A stretch of DNA of 39,699 nucleotides from Clostridia bacterium. Lineage in GTDB: Bacteria > Bacillota > Clostridia > Oscillospirales > CAG-272. The notes under the pieces were generated by a model. That model saw only the letters and a program-made list of their open reading frames with translations, searched no databases and was not told where the DNA came from. The position numbers and the translations under genes are program-made. Shown here piece after piece: positions 14,901-25,795 of the stretch (the first letter of the stretch is position 1; the number at the start of each line of letters is the position of its first letter). The DNA lies in assembly GCA_017504205.1 (NCBI GenBank), contig JAFVRO010000005.1:1-39699 (forward strand), read 5' to 3'.

Positions 14901-15944
14901 CCCCTCGGCGTTCCTTCCCGTATGAATATCGGTCAGGTTCTTGAGGTGCACCTCGGTATCGCCGCTAAAAAGCTTGGCTGGAAGATAATGACTCCCGTAT
15001 TCGACGGCGCAAACGAGAAGGATATCCAGGAATGTCTGCGCGAGGCAAAACTATGGAGAGACGTATTCCCGAATGAAAGCGTAGAAGGCAGAGATCTTTA
15101 CGAGGAGATCACTGACCCCGTTACAGGTGAAAAGGACGTAGTTCTTATCACAGGTACCGAAACCGTGGATGAAGAAACCGGTAGAAGAGAGATCGAGCCA
15201 TTCTCCGCAGAATATCTCTCATCCCCCGAGTTCCTTGAGAAGCTTGAAACCCTTAAGCGCGAAAAACGCCTTAAGATTATCGACGGTAAGCGCACACTCT
15301 ACGATGGAAGAACGGGTGAACCCTTCGACAACCCCGTAACCGTAGGTATCATGTACTACCTCAAGCTCCATCACCTCGTTGACGATAAGATCCACGCCCG
15401 TTCAAACGGCCCATACTCTTTGGTAACACAGCAGCCCTTGGGCGGTAAGGCGCAGTTTGGTGGACAGAGATTCGGAGAGATGGAGGTTTGGGCTCTCGAG
15501 GCATACGGCGCAGCATATACGCTTCAGGAGATACTCACCGTTAAGAGTGACGATATCACCGGACGTCGCCGCGCATACGAGGCGATCATCAAGGGACAGA
15601 ACATCCCGACCCCCGGCGTTCCCGAATCCTTCAAGGTTCTTATCAAAGAGCTTCAGTCTCTCGCTCTCGATGTCAGAGTGCTTGACGAAAACAATGAAGA
15701 AATTAAGCTTTCAACCCTCTGCCTTGAGGAAGAGGCTCCGGTCTATACTAACCAGGCAGAAGCCGCAGCAATCGAAAACGCTCTCGGTCAGAGAGGCGAT
15801 GAGGATATTTCAGACTCCTTCATTATGGATCCCGACGCGCTTGAGTCAGAATCCGATCTTGGTGACGGAGAAGAAGAAATATACGAAACCGACTCAAAGG
15901 ACGATTATGACGGCGACGATTACGGCGACGACTACGAGTCCTGA
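11955..15944 (+). CDS. rpoB: RNA polymerase beta subunit
   Basis: A 1329-residue beta subunit, collinear with the family. The fork-loop/rifampicin region at about residues 497-525 has the susceptible-type residues Asp504, His514 and Ser519 (E. coli 516, 526, 531). Later landmarks are GPNIGLI, the WEGYNYEDA active-centre segment, [12 protein letters not shown] and the C-terminal [18 protein letters not shown] that contacts beta prime. After the conserved end comes an acidic tail ([14 protein letters not shown]) of Firmicutes style. The ATG at 11955 follows GGAGTG; a TTG seven codons upstream has no binding site. rplJ and rplL, which usually precede rpoB, are absent here and rpoB has its own promoter. 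rpoC follows after 95 bases. Confidence 0.98.
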   Translation: MIKVKEQKQGQTTRMSFSRSKHTLDLPNLVEVQTKSFKWFLEEGLMEVLRDISPITDYSGKYSIEFVNYSIDTAPKYSVEECKERDANYAAPLKVNVRLYNRETGEVKSADVFMGELPIMTENGTFVINGAERVIVSQIIRSPGMYYSSEIDKAGKKTYAGTVIPYRGAWLEYETDANGVMYVHIDKSRKLPMTVLIRALGLESREEVYQLLGEDEKLAITFEKDDCELLAAQNRTTPGVEALKEIYKKIRPGEPPTVESATTLLNNFFFDPRRYDIASVGRYKFDKKLAISSRIAGHKLAEPAVSPVTGEVLFEEGTFVTEEIALQIERACINEIKILLESGYVLKVLSNNTIEPEYVIGCDLKDCGVNERAQISVLLEIAGACEGDIDAIKAMAKQRIAELCPKHITKADIFASINYMLCLSHDVGCVDDIDHLGNRRIRSVGEQLQNQLRIGFARMDKIIKERMTTQDTDKLSPQLLINCRPVTTVIREFFGSSQLSQFMDQANPLSELTHKRRLSALGPGGLSRDRASFDVRDVHYTHYGRMCPIETPEGPNIGLISYLATYARISDYGFIQAPYRVVDKERGVVTDEVVYMTADVEDKYIIAQANEPLDDEGHFINKRVIVRDKNEIVEVDASMVDLVDVSSKMVVSVATAMIPFLENDDNTRALMGSNMQKQAVPLMVTDSPIVGTGMEYKAAVDSGVVITAKYAGTVERVDADKIIVACDDGHKEIYKLIKFKRTNQGTCCNQRPIVKRGDRVEVGDVIADGPATSKGEVALGKNALIGFMTWEGYNYEDAVLLNERLVRDDVYTSIHIEEYSHEARDTKLGAEEITREIPNIGDDALKDLGPDGIVKIGTEVRAGDILVGKITPKGETELTAEERLLRAIFGEKAREVRDTSLRMRHGESGIVVDVKVFSHAAGDELPAGVNKVVRVYIAQKRKISVGDKMAGRHGNKGVVSRILPPEDMPFLADGTPLDIVLNPLGVPSRMNIGQVLEVHLGIAAKKLGWKIMTPVFDGANEKDIQECLREAKLWRDVFPNESVEGRDLYEEITDPVTGEKDVVLITGTETVDEETGRREIEPFSAEYLSSPEFLEKLETLKREKRLKIIDGKRTLYDGRTGEPFDNPVTVGIMYYLKLHHLVDDKIHARSNGPYSLVTQQPLGGKAQFGGQRFGEMEVWALEAYGAAYTLQEILTVKSDDITGRRRAYEAIIKGQNIPTPGVPESFKVLIKELQSLALDVRVLDENNEEIKLSTLCLEEEAPVYTNQAEAAAIENALGQRGDEDISDSFIMDPDALESESDLGDGEEEIYETDSKDDYDGDDYGDDYES

Positions 15945-16039
15945 TAAGCGAAACAGACACAACAGTTTAGCGGTAGAGGCCGTTGCATAGCAACTGCCTT
16001 AACCCGGATAAAAAGTAATTTTTAGTGAGGATAATAGCT

Positions 16040-19000
16040 GTGGAGCAAAAAGAAATTAGTTCAATACGAATTGGTCTTGCATCTCCCGAAATGATCGAAT
16101 CCTGGTCATCCGGTGAGGTCACCAAGGCGGAAACAATAAACTACAGAACTCTCAAGCCCGAGGTTGGCGGTCTGTTCTGCGAAAGAATATTTGGCCCTAC
16201 CAAGGACGGCGTCTGCGCATGCGGAAAGTATAAAAATGCGCACGTTGGTCCCGGTAAAGAGGTTCGCATTTGCGAAAAGTGCGGCGTTGCAGTAACGACT
16301 AAAAAGGTTCGCCGTGAGCGTATGGGTCACATCAAGCTTGCGGCCCCCGTTTCACATATCTGGTATCTAAAGTCCATCCCTTCAAGAATGGCGCTTGTAC
16401 TTGATATCTCTCCTAAGCAGCTCGAGCAGGTACTGTACTTTGCTGAGAACGTGGTTCTCGAGACCAAGGATACTACCAACCTTCACGTCGGTCAGGTCCT
16501 TAGCGAAAAGGAGTACGCAGAGGCGCGTGAAAAATATGAGGATGACTTCAGAGTCGGTATGGGCGCTGAGGCGATCAAAGAGCTTCTTCAGAACATAAAC
16601 GTTGATGAGCTTGCAGATCAGCTTAAAAAGGATCTCGAGAAGGCAACCGGACAGAAGAAGACGAGAATCATCAAGAGACTTGAGGTCGTTATGGCATTCA
16701 AGGACTCAGGTAATAAGCTTGAATGGATGATACTCGACGTTATTCCCGTTATCCCCCCGGATATCCGTCCCATGGTACAGCTCGACGGCGGTAGATTTGC
16801 AGCATCCGACCTTAACGAGCTTTACCGCAGAGTTATCGCAAGAAACCTCAGACTCAAAAAGATGCAGTCCATCCATACGCCCGAGATCGTTATCAGAAAC
16901 GAAAAGCGTATGCTTCAGGAAGCGGTTGACGCGCTTATCGATAACGGCAGAAGAGGAAAGCATGTTACAGGTCCTAACAACAGACCACTCAAGTCCCTTT
17001 CCGAAATGCTCAGAGGTAAGCAGGGACGCTTCCGTCAGAACCTGCTCGGTAAACGTGTCGACTATTCCGGCCGTTCCGTTATCGTCGTAGGTCCTACTCT
17101 TAAGATATATCAGTGCGGTCTTCCCAAGGAAATGGCACTTGAGCTCTTCAAGCCCTTCGTTGTTAAGCGCCTCACCGAGACCGGTAAGGCTGCCAACGTA
17201 AAGGAGGCACAGAAGAAGATAGATAAGGTGCATCCCGACGTATGGGACGCTCTTGAAACCGTTATCAAAGAGCACCCCGTTCTCCTGAACCGCGCACCTA
17301 CACTTCATAGACTTTCGATCCAGGCGTTCGAGCCCGTGCTCGTTGAAGGCCGTGCAATAAAGCTTCATCCGCTCGTTTGTACCGCGTTTAACGCCGACTT
17401 CGACGGTGACCAGATGCCTGTTCACGTTCCGCTTTCTGCAGAGGCTCAGGCAGAGGCAAGATTCCTTATGCTTTCTGCAAATAACCTTCTGAAACCTGCA
17501 GACGGACGCGCAGTAACCGTTCCCTCGCAGGATATGGTCCTTGGATCATACTACCTTACCTCCGTTAAATTCGGCGAGCCCGGTGAAGGAAAGATCTTCA
17601 GAAACTACGACGAGGCTATCATGGCATATGCTAACGGTGAGCTCGGACTTCACGCTCCTATCGCCGTAAGATATACCAAGCTTATCGGCGGCGTTGAAAA
17701 GACCAAGCTTATCGGTCTTGAAAAGGTAACTGACGAAAACGGTAACGTCACCACTCGCGTCAGAATGGATGACAGAGCCGTTACTCTCGGTAGACTCATC
17801 TTCAACGATCCGCTTCCTCAGGATCTTGGCTTCGTTGACAGAACCGACCCCGAAAAGGCATTCGATCTTGAGATCGACTTCGTTACTACGAAAAAGATGC
17901 TCGGTAAGATCATCGATAAATGTATAAAGGCTCACGGCTCCGCTGTGACCGCAACCGTTCTCGACTATATCAAGGAAGTAGGATATAAGTACTCCACAAG
18001 AGCAGCTATCTCCATTTCCGTATACGATATGACCATCCCGAAGGAAAAGAAGCCTCTTATCCAGGCTGCACAGGATCAGGTCGACGAGATCACCGCATAC
18101 TTCAATGAAGGTGACCTCACAGAGGACGAGAGATATGCATCCGTCATCAAGGTCTGGGAAAAGACAACCGATGACGTTACCGCCGCACTTCAGCGCGGAT
18201 TCGATACCTTTAACCCGATCAAGATGATGAGTGACTCCGGAGCCCGTGGTTCTATCGCTCAGATGCGTCAGCTCGCAGGTATGCGTGGACTTATGTTCGC
18301 TACCAACGGTAAGACGATGGAAATCCCGATCAAATCAAACTTCCGCGAGGGACTTAATATACTCGAGTACTTCCTCGGTGCAAGAGGTTCCCGTAAATCA
18401 CTTTCAGATACCGCTCTTAGAACCGCAGACTCAGGTTACCTTACCAGACGTCTCGTAGACGTCTCACACGACGTCATCATCAGAGAAGATAAGTGCGACA
18501 GCACTAAGGGTATTTGGGTAAGCACTATTATGGAGGGCACCGACGAGATCGAAAAGCTTCAGGACAGACTTATCGGCAGATACACAATGGGTCCCGTTAT
18601 CCATCCTACTACCGGTGAGATCATTGTTGAGGATGACGTAATGCTCGGCGATGACGAGATCAAGAGCATTATGGCTGCAGGTATAGACAAGGTTTATATA
18701 AGATCCATCCTCACTTGCCATGCTAAGCACGGTATATGCGCTCATTGCTACGGCGCAGACCTTGCATCCGGTAATCCCGTTAACGTCGGTGAAGCAGTCG
18801 GTACTATCGCAGCTCAGTCAATCGGTGAGCCCGGTACTCAGCTTACGATGCGTACCTTCCATACAGGTGGTGTCGCAGGATCGGATATCACTCAGGGTCT
18901 TCCCAGAGTTGAAGAAATATTTGAAGCAAGACCTCCTAAGAAAACTGCTATTATCGCAGAGGTTTCCGGATATGCTACTATCGGATTCGGCGAGACAACC

Positions 19001-19675
19001 AATGTCCATGTTATCGACGTTACTCCCGATGACGGCGGAGAGATCAAATCCTATCAGATTCCCTACGGTATGCGCATTACGATCGCTGACGGAGATTACG
19101 TCGAAAGAGGTCAGGCGCTTACCGAAGGCTCTAAGAATCCCGCAGATATCATGAGAATCAGCGGTATCGACGCGGTTTATGAGTATATCATTAAGGAAGT
19201 ACAGAAGGTTTACCGCTCACAGTCCGTTGAGATCAACGATAAGCATATCGAGATCATTGCACGTCAGATGACGAGAAAGATCAAGATCGAAGAGGCAGGC
19301 TCCGGTAGATTCCTTGCAGGCTCAGTTGTCGAAATCAATGCGTTTGAAGAAGAGAACGCTAAGATCGCAGCAAGAATCGAGGCGGGCGAGGTTGATAGCG
19401 AGGCAAGACCTCTTGAGCTCGTTGTCGGTTCTCCCATGCTTCTCGGTATCACCAAGGCGGCTCTTCAGACCGAATCCTTCCTTTCCGCAGCATCCTTCCA
19501 GGAAACCACCAAGGTTCTTACAGAAGCAGCTATCAGAGGTAAGGTTGACTATCTCCTCGGACTTAAGGAGAATGTTATTATCGGTAAGCTTATCCCCGCA
19601 GGTACGGGCCTTGCACGTTACCGCAGCGTAGGAGTTGAGCACGTTGAAATTGAGCCGGCTTCTGAAGAGGAGTAA
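16040..19675 (+). CDS. rpoC: RNA polymerase beta-prime subunit
   Basis: A 1211-residue beta-prime subunit. The N-terminal zinc site shows CACGKYK and ICEKCGV. The catalytic magnesium loop is NADFDGDQM with Asp453, Asp455 and Asp457. The bridge-helix and trigger-loop region follows, and the second zinc site has an upstream Cys plus [11 protein letters not shown] near residue 893. Pro460 follows DGDQM where Ala is usual (DQMPVH rather than DQMAVH). I choose the GTG at 16040 because GTGAGG lies nine bases before it and [13 protein letters not shown] then sits at the normal distance from the start; the GTG at 16025 is the alternative and lacks a binding site. Cotranscribed with rpoB. Confidence 0.97.
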   Translation: MEQKEISSIRIGLASPEMIESWSSGEVTKAETINYRTLKPEVGGLFCERIFGPTKDGVCACGKYKNAHVGPGKEVRICEKCGVAVTTKKVRRERMGHIKLAAPVSHIWYLKSIPSRMALVLDISPKQLEQVLYFAENVVLETKDTTNLHVGQVLSEKEYAEAREKYEDDFRVGMGAEAIKELLQNINVDELADQLKKDLEKATGQKKTRIIKRLEVVMAFKDSGNKLEWMILDVIPVIPPDIRPMVQLDGGRFAASDLNELYRRVIARNLRLKKMQSIHTPEIVIRNEKRMLQEAVDALIDNGRRGKHVTGPNNRPLKSLSEMLRGKQGRFRQNLLGKRVDYSGRSVIVVGPTLKIYQCGLPKEMALELFKPFVVKRLTETGKAANVKEAQKKIDKVHPDVWDALETVIKEHPVLLNRAPTLHRLSIQAFEPVLVEGRAIKLHPLVCTAFNADFDGDQMPVHVPLSAEAQAEARFLMLSANNLLKPADGRAVTVPSQDMVLGSYYLTSVKFGEPGEGKIFRNYDEAIMAYANGELGLHAPIAVRYTKLIGGVEKTKLIGLEKVTDENGNVTTRVRMDDRAVTLGRLIFNDPLPQDLGFVDRTDPEKAFDLEIDFVTTKKMLGKIIDKCIKAHGSAVTATVLDYIKEVGYKYSTRAAISISVYDMTIPKEKKPLIQAAQDQVDEITAYFNEGDLTEDERYASVIKVWEKTTDDVTAALQRGFDTFNPIKMMSDSGARGSIAQMRQLAGMRGLMFATNGKTMEIPIKSNFREGLNILEYFLGARGSRKSLSDTALRTADSGYLTRRLVDVSHDVIIREDKCDSTKGIWVSTIMEGTDEIEKLQDRLIGRYTMGPVIHPTTGEIIVEDDVMLGDDEIKSIMAAGIDKVYIRSILTCHAKHGICAHCYGADLASGNPVNVGEAVGTIAAQSIGEPGTQLTMRTFHTGGVAGSDITQGLPRVEEIFEARPPKKTAIIAEVSGYATIGFGETTNVHVIDVTPDDGGEIKSYQIPYGMRITIADGDYVERGQALTEGSKNPADIMRISGIDAVYEYIIKEVQKVYRSQSVEINDKHIEIIARQMTRKIKIEEAGSGRFLAGSVVEINAFEEENAKIAARIEAGEVDSEARPLELVVGSPMLLGITKAALQTESFLSAASFQETTKVLTEAAIRGKVDYLLGLKENVIIGKLIPAGTGLARYRSVGVEHVEIEPASEEE

Positions 19676-19736
19676 TTCTGTATTGCATTATTATTCAACT
19701 TTTGAATAATTATAAATCATACAAAAACCACTGAAA

Positions 19737-19771
19737 AACGTGCGTTCTCACATCCGATGAGGACGCACGTT
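19737..19771 (+). terminator. Hairpin at the end of the rpoBC unit
   Basis: A 14-bp stem (AACGTGCGTTCTCA with TGAGGACGCACGTT, one G-T pair) around a 7-nt loop. A T run is missing, so it may be a weak or factor-assisted terminator. The rest of the 418-base gap 19676-20093 contains the rpsL promoter and no gene. Confidence 0.5.
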
Positions 19772-19938
19772 CGGCGTTTGACCGTAAAAGAAAATAAAGT
19801 GTGTGGAACGCAAGTCTTTTCTATCATTGTCAGACGATCATGTCTGTTAAAATGATGGCAAATTTTGTGAAAAACATTGAGCAACATAAGGGGCTATTTG
19901 TGCAAAACAGAGAAAAAACGGCTTGTAAATAATGCATC

Positions 19939-19967
19939 TTGACAAAAGATTTAAATTGTGTTACAAT
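19939..19967 (+). promoter_or_regulatory. Promoter of the str operon
   Basis: TTGACA (19939-19944), a 17-base spacer and TACAAT (19962-19967), about 120 bases before rpsL. The strength fits a ribosomal protein operon. Confidence 0.82.
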
Positions 19968-20093
19968 ATGATGTATTGTTTTGTAAAGAAATGATATGCA
20001 AAAAACTGATACCAATATGCAAAAACGAATATAGCTTTTGCATGTTTGTATATAAACATTAAAACGAAATATCAAAGAAGGAGGAAACTTAGG

Positions 20094-20510
20094 ATGCCAA
20101 CCTTTAACCAGCTTGTAAGACAAGGTCGTCACGACAAAACCTATAAGTCAAAAGCACCCGTTCTCCAAAAGGGCTTCAATACTCTGAACAATGCACCGAC
20201 AGATCAGAGCTCACCCCAGAAGAGAGGCGTTTGCACGAAGGTTTCAACCACAACCCCTAAGAAGCCTAACTCTGCACAGCGTAAGATCGCCAGAGTAAGA
20301 CTTACCAACGGTCTTGAGGCAACAGTCTACATTCCCGGTATCGGACATAACCTGCAGGAGCACTCAGTTGTTCTTATCAGAGGAGGAAGAGTCCGTGACC
20401 TGCCCGGTGTACGTTATCACATCATTCGTGGTACACTCGATGCACAGGGTGTTGCAAACCGTAAACAGAGCCGTTCAAAATACGGCGCAAAGCTGCCTAA
20501 GAAGAAGTAA
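20094..20510 (+). CDS. rpsL: 30S ribosomal protein S12
   Basis: A 138-residue S12 of the Firmicutes length. It begins [13 protein letters not shown], carries the longer N-terminal extension typical of Gram-positives, and contains [21 protein letters not shown] and [13 protein letters not shown]12 lies at the decoding centre. The two streptomycin positions can be read: the Lys in TPKKPNS (E. coli Lys42) is retained, but the Lys of [12 protein letters not shown] (E. coli Lys87, M. tuberculosis Lys88) is Arg101 here. AAGGAGG lies ten bases before the ATG; the open frame upstream of it is leader sequence. First gene of the rpsL-rpsG-fusA-tuf unit. Confidence 0.98.
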   Translation: MPTFNQLVRQGRHDKTYKSKAPVLQKGFNTLNNAPTDQSSPQKRGVCTKVSTTTPKKPNSAQRKIARVRLTNGLEATVYIPGIGHNLQEHSVVLIRGGRVRDLPGVRYHIIRGTLDAQGVANRKQSRSKYGAKLPKKK

Positions 20511-20568
20511 TCTTAAACAGCGCACCTATCGAAAGATAGGATATAGGTATATAGCATAAATAACGTTT

Positions 20569-20621
20569 GACCGTCGAGGTTTCCTACAGTTTTAATGTTT
20601 ATGTAGCGAGCTCAACCGGTC
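20569..20621 (+). promoter_or_regulatory. Extended hairpin in the rpsL-rpsG spacer, candidate S7 site
   Basis: GACCG (20569-20573) pairs with CGGTC (20617-20621) and CTACA (20584-20588) with TGTAG (20602-20606), with partial pairing between and a 13-nt AT-rich loop. In E. coli, S7 represses the str operon by binding the S12-S7 spacer; the position matches but the sequence has not been compared. A small CTATC-GAAA-GATAG hairpin lies just before it, near 20526-20539. Confidence 0.45.
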
Positions 20622-20686
20622 GCTTACGGAAGGATGCTTTCGAGTACCTGTGAGATCATTTAATTTTAATGAAGGAGGGAAGTACA

Positions 20687-21157
20687 GTGCCGAGAAGAGG
20701 TCGTATATCCAAAAGAGACGTATTGCCGGATCCGTTGTATAATTCTAAGCTCGTAACAAAGCTTATCAATAACATTATGCTCGACGGCAAGAAGGGAGTT
20801 GCCCAGAAAATCGTTTACGATGCATTTGCATCCGTAGAGGCGAAGACGGGTCAGAACCCCCTCGAAGTATTCCAGGCTGCTCTTGATAACGTAATGCCTG
20901 AGCTTGAAGTTAAGGCTCGCCGTGTAGGTGGTTCAACTTATCAGGTTCCTATGGAAGTAAGAGCAGATCGCCGTCAGACTCTTGGTCTTCGTTGGATCGT
21001 CGGTTTTTCAAGAAAACGTGGCGAGCGCACAATGGCAGACCGTCTTGCAGCCGAGATATTGGATGCAAAGGCAGGAGCAGGCGGAGCATTCAAGAAAAAA
21101 GAAGAAGTACACAGAATGGCAGAATCCAACAAAGCATTCGCACACTACAGATATTAA
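20687..21157 (+). CDS. rpsG: 30S ribosomal protein S7
   Basis: A 156-residue S7, beginning (M)[19 protein letters not shown] and containing [12 protein letters not shown] and the C-terminal helix with [16 protein letters not shown]7 nucleates assembly of the 30S head and in some bacteria represses its own operon. The start is the GTG at 20687, eight bases after GGAGGG, at the family-typical residue; an ATG six codons upstream overlaps the binding site. It is separated from rpsL by an unusually long structured spacer of 176 bases and precedes fusA by 113 bases. Confidence 0.98.
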   Translation: MPRRGRISKRDVLPDPLYNSKLVTKLINNIMLDGKKGVAQKIVYDAFASVEAKTGQNPLEVFQAALDNVMPELEVKARRVGGSTYQVPMEVRADRRQTLGLRWIVGFSRKRGERTMADRLAAEILDAKAGAGGAFKKKEEVHRMAESNKAFAHYRY

Positions 21158-21270
21158 TCGTAGAGCGATGCATTTTCCCGTCAAATGCGGGATGCCTATG
21201 TGTTGTGTGACCGATATTGTCGCATAAAGGTATAATAGTTTAAACCAATCAGCATAAAGGAGACCCAAAT

Positions 21271-23355
21271 ATGCCAAGGGAATATTCGCTTGAGTGTACT
21301 CGTAACATTGGTATTATGGCTCATATAGACGCCGGTAAGACTACTACAACAGAAAGAATTCTGTTCTATACCGGTATCTCACACCGTCTCGGTGAAACCC
21401 ACGACGGTGCAGCCACAATGGACTGGATGGCACAAGAGCAAGAAAGAGGTATTACGATAACCTCTGCCGCCACAACGTGTGCTTGGCGTAACCATCGTAT
21501 AAATATCATCGACACCCCCGGTCACGTTGACTTTACTGTCGAGGTTGAGCGTTCACTCAGAGTGCTTGACGGCGCAGTAACGGTTCTTTGTGCAAAGGGT
21601 GGCGTTGAGCCGCAGTCTGAAACTGTCTGGAGACAGGCAGATAAGTACAAAGTACCGAGACTTGCATATGTAAATAAAATGGATATTACCGGAGCAGACT
21701 TTTTCCGCGTTGTCCAGATGATGAAAGACAGACTTCACACCAACCCCGTTCCGATTCAGCTTCCTATCGGTAAGGAGATGACCTTTAAGGGCCTCGTCGA
21801 CCTTGTTAATATGGAATCCGTAATCTACAATGACGACCTTGGTTGGGATATGACAGTCGGTCCCATTCCTGAGGACATGCTCGAGCTTGCAAAGGAATAC
21901 CGCACGAACCTCATCGAAGAGGTTGCAGAGTGTGACGAGGATATGTTTATGAAGTACTGTGACGAGGGCGAAGAGTCCATCACGGTTGAAGAGCTCAAGG
22001 CCGCTATCCGTAAAGCAACACTCGATAATAAGATCGTTCCCGTACTCTGCGGAACTTCTTATAAAAACAAGGGCGTTCAGAAGGTTCTCGACGCAGTTGT
22101 TGACTACCTCCCCTCGCCCGTAGATATCCCCGCTATCATCGGTACCGATCCCGATTCAGGCGAGGAGCTTGTAAGACATCCTGACGATAGTGAGCCCTTC
22201 TCCGGTCTTGCATTCAAGATCATGACGGACCCCTATGTTGGAAAACTCTGCTTCATCCGTATCTACTCAGGTACAATGAAGGCAGGCGAGACCGCTTACA
22301 ACCCCACAAAGAGACAGCGTGAGAGATTCAGCCGAATCCTTCTCATGCATGCTAACGAAAGAAAAGAGATCGATCAGTGCTATAGCGGTGACATCATTTC
22401 AATCGTAAGCCCCAAGTATACCACTACGGGTGATACCCTCTGCGACGAAAAGAACCAGATAGTTCTTGAGTCTATGGAATTCCCGGAGCCCGTTATCCGC
22501 GTTGCTATCGAGCCTAAGACTCGTGCAGGTCAGGAGAAGATGGGTATAGCTCTTTCAAAGCTTGCTGAGGAAGACCCCACCTTCAGAACCTACGTTGACG
22601 ACGAAACAGGTCAGACCATTATCGCAGGTATGGGTGAGCTTCACCTTGAGATCATCGTAGACAGAATGCTCCGCGAGTTTAAGGTTGAGGCAAACATCGG
22701 TAAGCCTCAGGTCGCTTACAAAGAGACTATCCGTAAATCAGTTGAGCAGGAAACAAAGTACGCACGCCAGAGCGGTGGTAAGGGTCAGTACGGTCACGTT
22801 AAGATCAAGATTGAGCCCAACGAGCCCGGAGCAGGATATGCGTTTATTAATAACATCACAGGCGGTGTTATTCCCAAGGAATATATCGGTCCCGTTGATG
22901 CAGGTATCCAGGGCGCAATGCAGACAGGTGTTCTTGCCGGCTATAATGTAGTTGACGTAAAGGTTACCCTCTATGACGGTTCCTACCACGAAGTCGACTC
23001 ATCCGAAATGGCATTTAAGATCGCAGGTTCAATGGCATTCAAGGAAGCTATGAGAAAGGCAGACCCCGTTCTCACAGAGCCGGTTATGAAGGTAAGCGTA
23101 TACGTTCCTTCCGAGTATCTCGGTGACGTAATCGGAGATATCAACTCAAGACGTGGACGCATCCAGGAAATGACCACACAGCCCGGTATCGAGCAGATCA
23201 CCGCATTTGTTCCGCTTTCCGAAATGTTCGGATATTCAAACTCACTTCGTTCACGTTCACAGGGACGTGGACAGTATTCAATGGAACCCAGTCACTTTGA
23301 AGAGGTTCCGAAGTCCATTCAGGAAAAAATTATTTCCGTAAGAAAAGACGGATAA
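21271..23355 (+). CDS. fusA: Elongation factor G
   Basis: A 694-residue translational GTPase that drives ribosomal translocation. The G-domain motifs are [13 protein letters not shown] (P-loop), [11 protein letters not shown] (switch I), DTPGHVDF (switch II), NKMD, and GTSYKNKG in the G5 position (GSAFKNKG in most homologues). Domain IV carries GGKGQYGHV and GGVIPKEYI. Total length and domain order are normal. AAGGAG lies nine bases before the ATG. It sits between rpsG and tuf, with 45 bases to tuf, so the two factors are expressed together. Codon choice is strongly biased, as in the neighbouring highly expressed genes. Confidence 0.98.
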   Translation: MPREYSLECTRNIGIMAHIDAGKTTTTERILFYTGISHRLGETHDGAATMDWMAQEQERGITITSAATTCAWRNHRINIIDTPGHVDFTVEVERSLRVLDGAVTVLCAKGGVEPQSETVWRQADKYKVPRLAYVNKMDITGADFFRVVQMMKDRLHTNPVPIQLPIGKEMTFKGLVDLVNMESVIYNDDLGWDMTVGPIPEDMLELAKEYRTNLIEEVAECDEDMFMKYCDEGEESITVEELKAAIRKATLDNKIVPVLCGTSYKNKGVQKVLDAVVDYLPSPVDIPAIIGTDPDSGEELVRHPDDSEPFSGLAFKIMTDPYVGKLCFIRIYSGTMKAGETAYNPTKRQRERFSRILLMHANERKEIDQCYSGDIISIVSPKYTTTGDTLCDEKNQIVLESMEFPEPVIRVAIEPKTRAGQEKMGIALSKLAEEDPTFRTYVDDETGQTIIAGMGELHLEIIVDRMLREFKVEANIGKPQVAYKETIRKSVEQETKYARQSGGKGQYGHVKIKIEPNEPGAGYAFINNITGGVIPKEYIGPVDAGIQGAMQTGVLAGYNVVDVKVTLYDGSYHEVDSSEMAFKIAGSMAFKEAMRKADPVLTEPVMKVSVYVPSEYLGDVIGDINSRRGRIQEMTTQPGIEQITAFVPLSEMFGYSNSLRSRSQGRGQYSMEPSHFEEVPKSIQEKIISVRKDG

Positions 23356-23400
23356 ATTAAAAATTAAAATTATTTAAAATAATAACGGAGGATTTCAAAA

Positions 23401-24606
23401 ATGGGAAAAGCCACATTTGAACGTACAAAACCCCACGTAAACATCGGTACCATCGGTCACGTTGACCATGGTAAGACCACCCTTACCGCTGCTATCACAA
23501 AGACTCTGTCTCTTGGCAACGGTAACATCGAATTCCTGGCATACGACCAGATCGACAACGCACCCGAGGAAAAAGCAAGAGGTATCACAATCAACACCAG
23601 ACACGTTGAGTACGAGACTGAAAAACGTCACTACGCTCACGTTGACTGCCCCGGCCACGCTGACTATGTTAAGAACATGATCACCGGTGCAGCTCAGATG
23701 GATGGTGCTATCCTCGTTGTTGCAGGAACCGACGGTCCTCTCCAGCAGACCCGCGAGCACGTTCTTCTTGCTCGTCAGGTTGGCGTTCCCGCAATCGTTG
23801 TATTCATGAACAAGACTGACCTCGTTGACGACGATGAGCTTCTCGACCTCGTTGAGATGGAAGTAAGAGACCTCCTCTCCGAGTACGAGTTCCCGGGCGA
23901 CGATATTCCGATAATCCGCGGATCCGCTCGTGACGCTCTCGAGTCCACCTCCACTGATCTTTCCAGCCCTGAGTATGCTCCTATCCTTGAGCTCATGGAT
24001 AATGTAGATAACTACATTCCTACTCCTGACCGTCAGGCAGACCTTCCCTTCCTTATGCCCGTCGAGGACGTATTCTCCATCTCCGGCCGTGGTACTGTTG
24101 CTACAGGTAGAGTTGAGAGAGGTACTGTTAAGGTTGGCGACGTTGTTGAGATCGTTGGTCTCAGCGATGAGAAGAAGCAGACCACCGTTACCGGTGTTGA
24201 GATGTTCCACAAGCTCCTTCCTCAGGCAGAGGCTGGTGATAACATCGGCGCTCTCCTCCGTGGCGTAGCTAAGGACGAGATCGAAAGAGGACAGGTTCTC
24301 TGTAAGCCCGGCTCCACACAGCCCCACACCAAGTTCGTAGGCCAGATCTACGTTCTTACCGAAAAAGAAGGCGGCCGTAAAAAGCCCTTCGTAGCAGGCT
24401 ACAGACCTCAGTTCTACTTCAGAACCACCGACGTTACCGGCGTAATCGGCCTTCCTGAAGGTACCGAAATGTGCCGTCCCGGTGATAACGTAAACATCAC
24501 CGTTGAGCTCATCACTCCTATCGCTTGCGAGAAGGGTCTCCGTTTCGCAATCCGTGAGGGTGGTAGAACCGTTGGATCAGGCGTTGTTGCTGAAATTCTT
24601 GACTAA
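23401..24606 (+). CDS. tuf: Elongation factor Tu
   Basis: A 401-residue EF-Tu, which delivers aminoacyl-tRNA to the ribosome as a GTP complex. Motifs are [40 protein letters not shown] and [12 protein letters not shown] (NKCD in most homologues). The barrel domains include [16 protein letters not shown] and [23 protein letters not shown] lies about ten bases before the ATG. It is the last gene of the str operon, followed by a hairpin and then the FMN riboswitch of ribU. The Doc toxin encoded near position 1200 belongs to a family whose known target is EF-Tu. Confidence 0.98.
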   Translation: MGKATFERTKPHVNIGTIGHVDHGKTTLTAAITKTLSLGNGNIEFLAYDQIDNAPEEKARGITINTRHVEYETEKRHYAHVDCPGHADYVKNMITGAAQMDGAILVVAGTDGPLQQTREHVLLARQVGVPAIVVFMNKTDLVDDDELLDLVEMEVRDLLSEYEFPGDDIPIIRGSARDALESTSTDLSSPEYAPILELMDNVDNYIPTPDRQADLPFLMPVEDVFSISGRGTVATGRVERGTVKVGDVVEIVGLSDEKKQTTVTGVEMFHKLLPQAEAGDNIGALLRGVAKDEIERGQVLCKPGSTQPHTKFVGQIYVLTEKEGGRKKPFVAGYRPQFYFRTTDVTGVIGLPEGTEMCRPGDNVNITVELITPIACEKGLRFAIREGGRTVGSGVVAEILD

Positions 24607-24641
24607 TTTGTAATTTAATTTACAATATCTATCAATGCATA

Positions 24642-24672
24642 GGGCTGTTGCAATTATGCAACAGCCCTTGCT
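24642..24672 (+). terminator. Terminator of the str operon
   Basis: A perfect 11-bp stem GGGCTGTTGCA/TGCAACAGCCC with a 4-nt loop (24642-24667), followed by TTGCTC. The T run is weak, but the stem is strong and lies 35 bases after tuf. Confidence 0.7.
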
Positions 24673-24702
24673 CAATAAGTCATAAGACTTGATCTACATA
24701 AT

Positions 24703-24819
24703 ATCTTTGGGGTTTGGTGCAATTCCATACCGGCGGTAAAGTCCGCGAACACGAAGCAAATGCCCGTGCCGATCAGGTGTGATTCCTGAACCGACGGTAA
24801 AGTCCGGATGAGAAAAGAT
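24703..24819 (+). promoter_or_regulatory. FMN riboswitch (RFN element)
   Basis: P1 is formed by ATCTTT (24703-24708) and AAAGAT (24814-24819). Conserved RFN landmarks follow in order: GGGGTTTGGTGCAATTCC, ACCGGCGGTAAAGTCCGCGA, a variable arm, GATCAGGTGTGATTCCTG and CCGACGGTAAAGTCCGGATG. It senses FMN and lies directly before ribU, with a terminator between them, so flavin excess should shut transporter synthesis. Confidence 0.95.
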
Positions 24820-24839
24820 AAAAAGCATACGCCATAGGT

Positions 24840-24866
24840 GTCCCCAAAATCAAGGGGGCTTTTTGT
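24840..24866 (+). terminator. Riboswitch-controlled terminator before ribU
   Basis: GTCCCC (24840-24845) pairs with GGGGGC (24854-24859), followed by a TTTTTGTTTTT tract. It is the expected expression platform of the FMN aptamer. Confidence 0.8.
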
Positions 24867-24898
24867 TTTTTCTTGATTTCATTAAAGAGGTGATTTCT

Positions 24899-25510
24899 AT
24901 GAAAACAAAAACTCAGGCAAACGTAAGAAAACTTACGACCGTAGCCATTATGTCCGCCATCGCATCAGTTCTGATGATCTTTGAATTTTCGGTTCCACTT
25001 GTTCCCGTGTTCCTGAAATTCGATTTTGCTAACCTTCCCGCTCTGCTCGTGTCCTTTTCCATTGGTCCGCTTGCAGGTGTAACTGTTGAGCTTATAAGAA
25101 ATGCTATTCATCTGCCTTTCAGTCATACCGCATTCGCAGGAGAACTTGCTAATTTCATCATCAGCGCCGTTTTTGTGGCTACCGCAGGAACAGTCTATAA
25201 ACTTGTAAAAAACCGCAAGGGCGCAATAATCGGCTCTGTATCGGGCGCTTTGGCGTCCGCACTCATTTGCCTGCCCGTAAACTATTACATTTCATATCCC
25301 GTGTTTGCCAAGGTGTTTGCACCTATGGACGTCATCATGGGGATGTATCAGGCAATACTCCCATCTGTAGATTCTCTTTGGGAGGCGCTACTTATCTTCA
25401 ATCTTCCTTTCACTTTTGTAAAAGGAATGATCTGCGTGATCATAACCTTCTTCATCTATAAGCCACTCTCGCCTATTTTGAAGGGAAGCCTTGACCGAAA
25501 AAGAAAATAG
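24899..25510 (+). CDS. ribU: Riboflavin ECF transporter S component
   Basis: A 203-residue integral membrane protein with about six hydrophobic segments: residues 15-35, 38-58, 62-80, 85-103, 110-135 and 165-190. It matches RibU, the substrate-binding subunit of an energy-coupling factor transporter for riboflavin, with FDFANLPALLVSFSIGPLAG and ELIRNAIHL characteristic of the family. The start is the ATG at 24899 after GAGGTG; in-frame residues upstream belong to the terminator T tract. The energising EcfA/A'/T subunits are not in this window. Regulation by the FMN riboswitch upstream supports riboflavin as the substrate. Confidence 0.93.
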   Translation: MKTKTQANVRKLTTVAIMSAIASVLMIFEFSVPLVPVFLKFDFANLPALLVSFSIGPLAGVTVELIRNAIHLPFSHTAFAGELANFIISAVFVATAGTVYKLVKNRKGAIIGSVSGALASALICLPVNYYISYPVFAKVFAPMDVIMGMYQAILPSVDSLWEALLIFNLPFTFVKGMICVIITFFIYKPLSPILKGSLDRKRK

Positions 25511-25520
25511 TTATATGCAC

Positions 25521-25565
25521 TTCGGGAGGGATCAACTGCGATCTTCTCCCGAATTTGTGTTTTTT
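25521..25565 (+). terminator. ribU terminator
   Basis: TTCGGGAGGGATC (25521-25533) pairs with GATCTTCTCCCGAA (25540-25553) with one bulge and is followed by TTTGTGTTTTTT. Confidence 0.85.
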
Positions 25566-25629
25566 CCAAAAAAACAGAACCGACAGTTAAGTTGTTGCGG
25601 AAAAATCTTAAATAGTATAAAATAAAGTA

Positions 25630-25658
25630 TTGATTTATTTATGAAAAAATGATATAAT
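25630..25658 (+). promoter_or_regulatory. metK operon promoter
   Basis: TTGATT (25630-25635), a 17-base spacer and TATAAT (25653-25658). Transcription should begin just before the SAM riboswitch. Confidence 0.75.
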
Positions 25659-25677
25659 ATATCGAATAACAAAAAAT

Positions 25678-25759
25678 CTTATCAAGAGCGGTGGAGGGAT
25701 TGGCCCTATGAAGCCCGGCAACCTGTCAGATGACAAGGTGCTAATTCCAAAGAGATGAG
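25678..25759 (+). promoter_or_regulatory. SAM-I (S-box) riboswitch
   Basis: Conserved S-box elements are visible: CTTATCAAGAGCGGTGGAGG, GGCCCTATGAAGCCCGGCAACC, AAGGTGCTAATTCC and the closing GATGAG. P1 pairs CTTATC (25678-25683) with GATGAG (25754-25759). High S-adenosylmethionine should stabilise the aptamer and let the next terminator form, switching off metK. Confidence 0.96.
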
Positions 25760-25764
25760 AACTT

Positions 25765-25795
25765 AAGCCTCTCACCTCTCAGACGAGGCTTTTTT
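25765..25795 (+). terminator. SAM riboswitch terminator
   Basis: AAGCCTC (25765-25771) pairs with GAGGCTT (25785-25791), followed by a T run. Immediately downstream is GTTATCTTAAACG, which resembles the sequence after two repeat-associated T runs near 7921 and 10316. Confidence 0.88.

Noticed and set aside
16706..17425. 239-codon minus-strand frame inside rpoC
   Set aside because: Antisense shadow of a highly biased conserved gene.
23395..24327. 310-codon open frame on the minus strand inside tuf
   Set aside because: It lies exactly opposite the EF-Tu frame, has no ribosome binding site, and arises from the strong codon bias of tuf.
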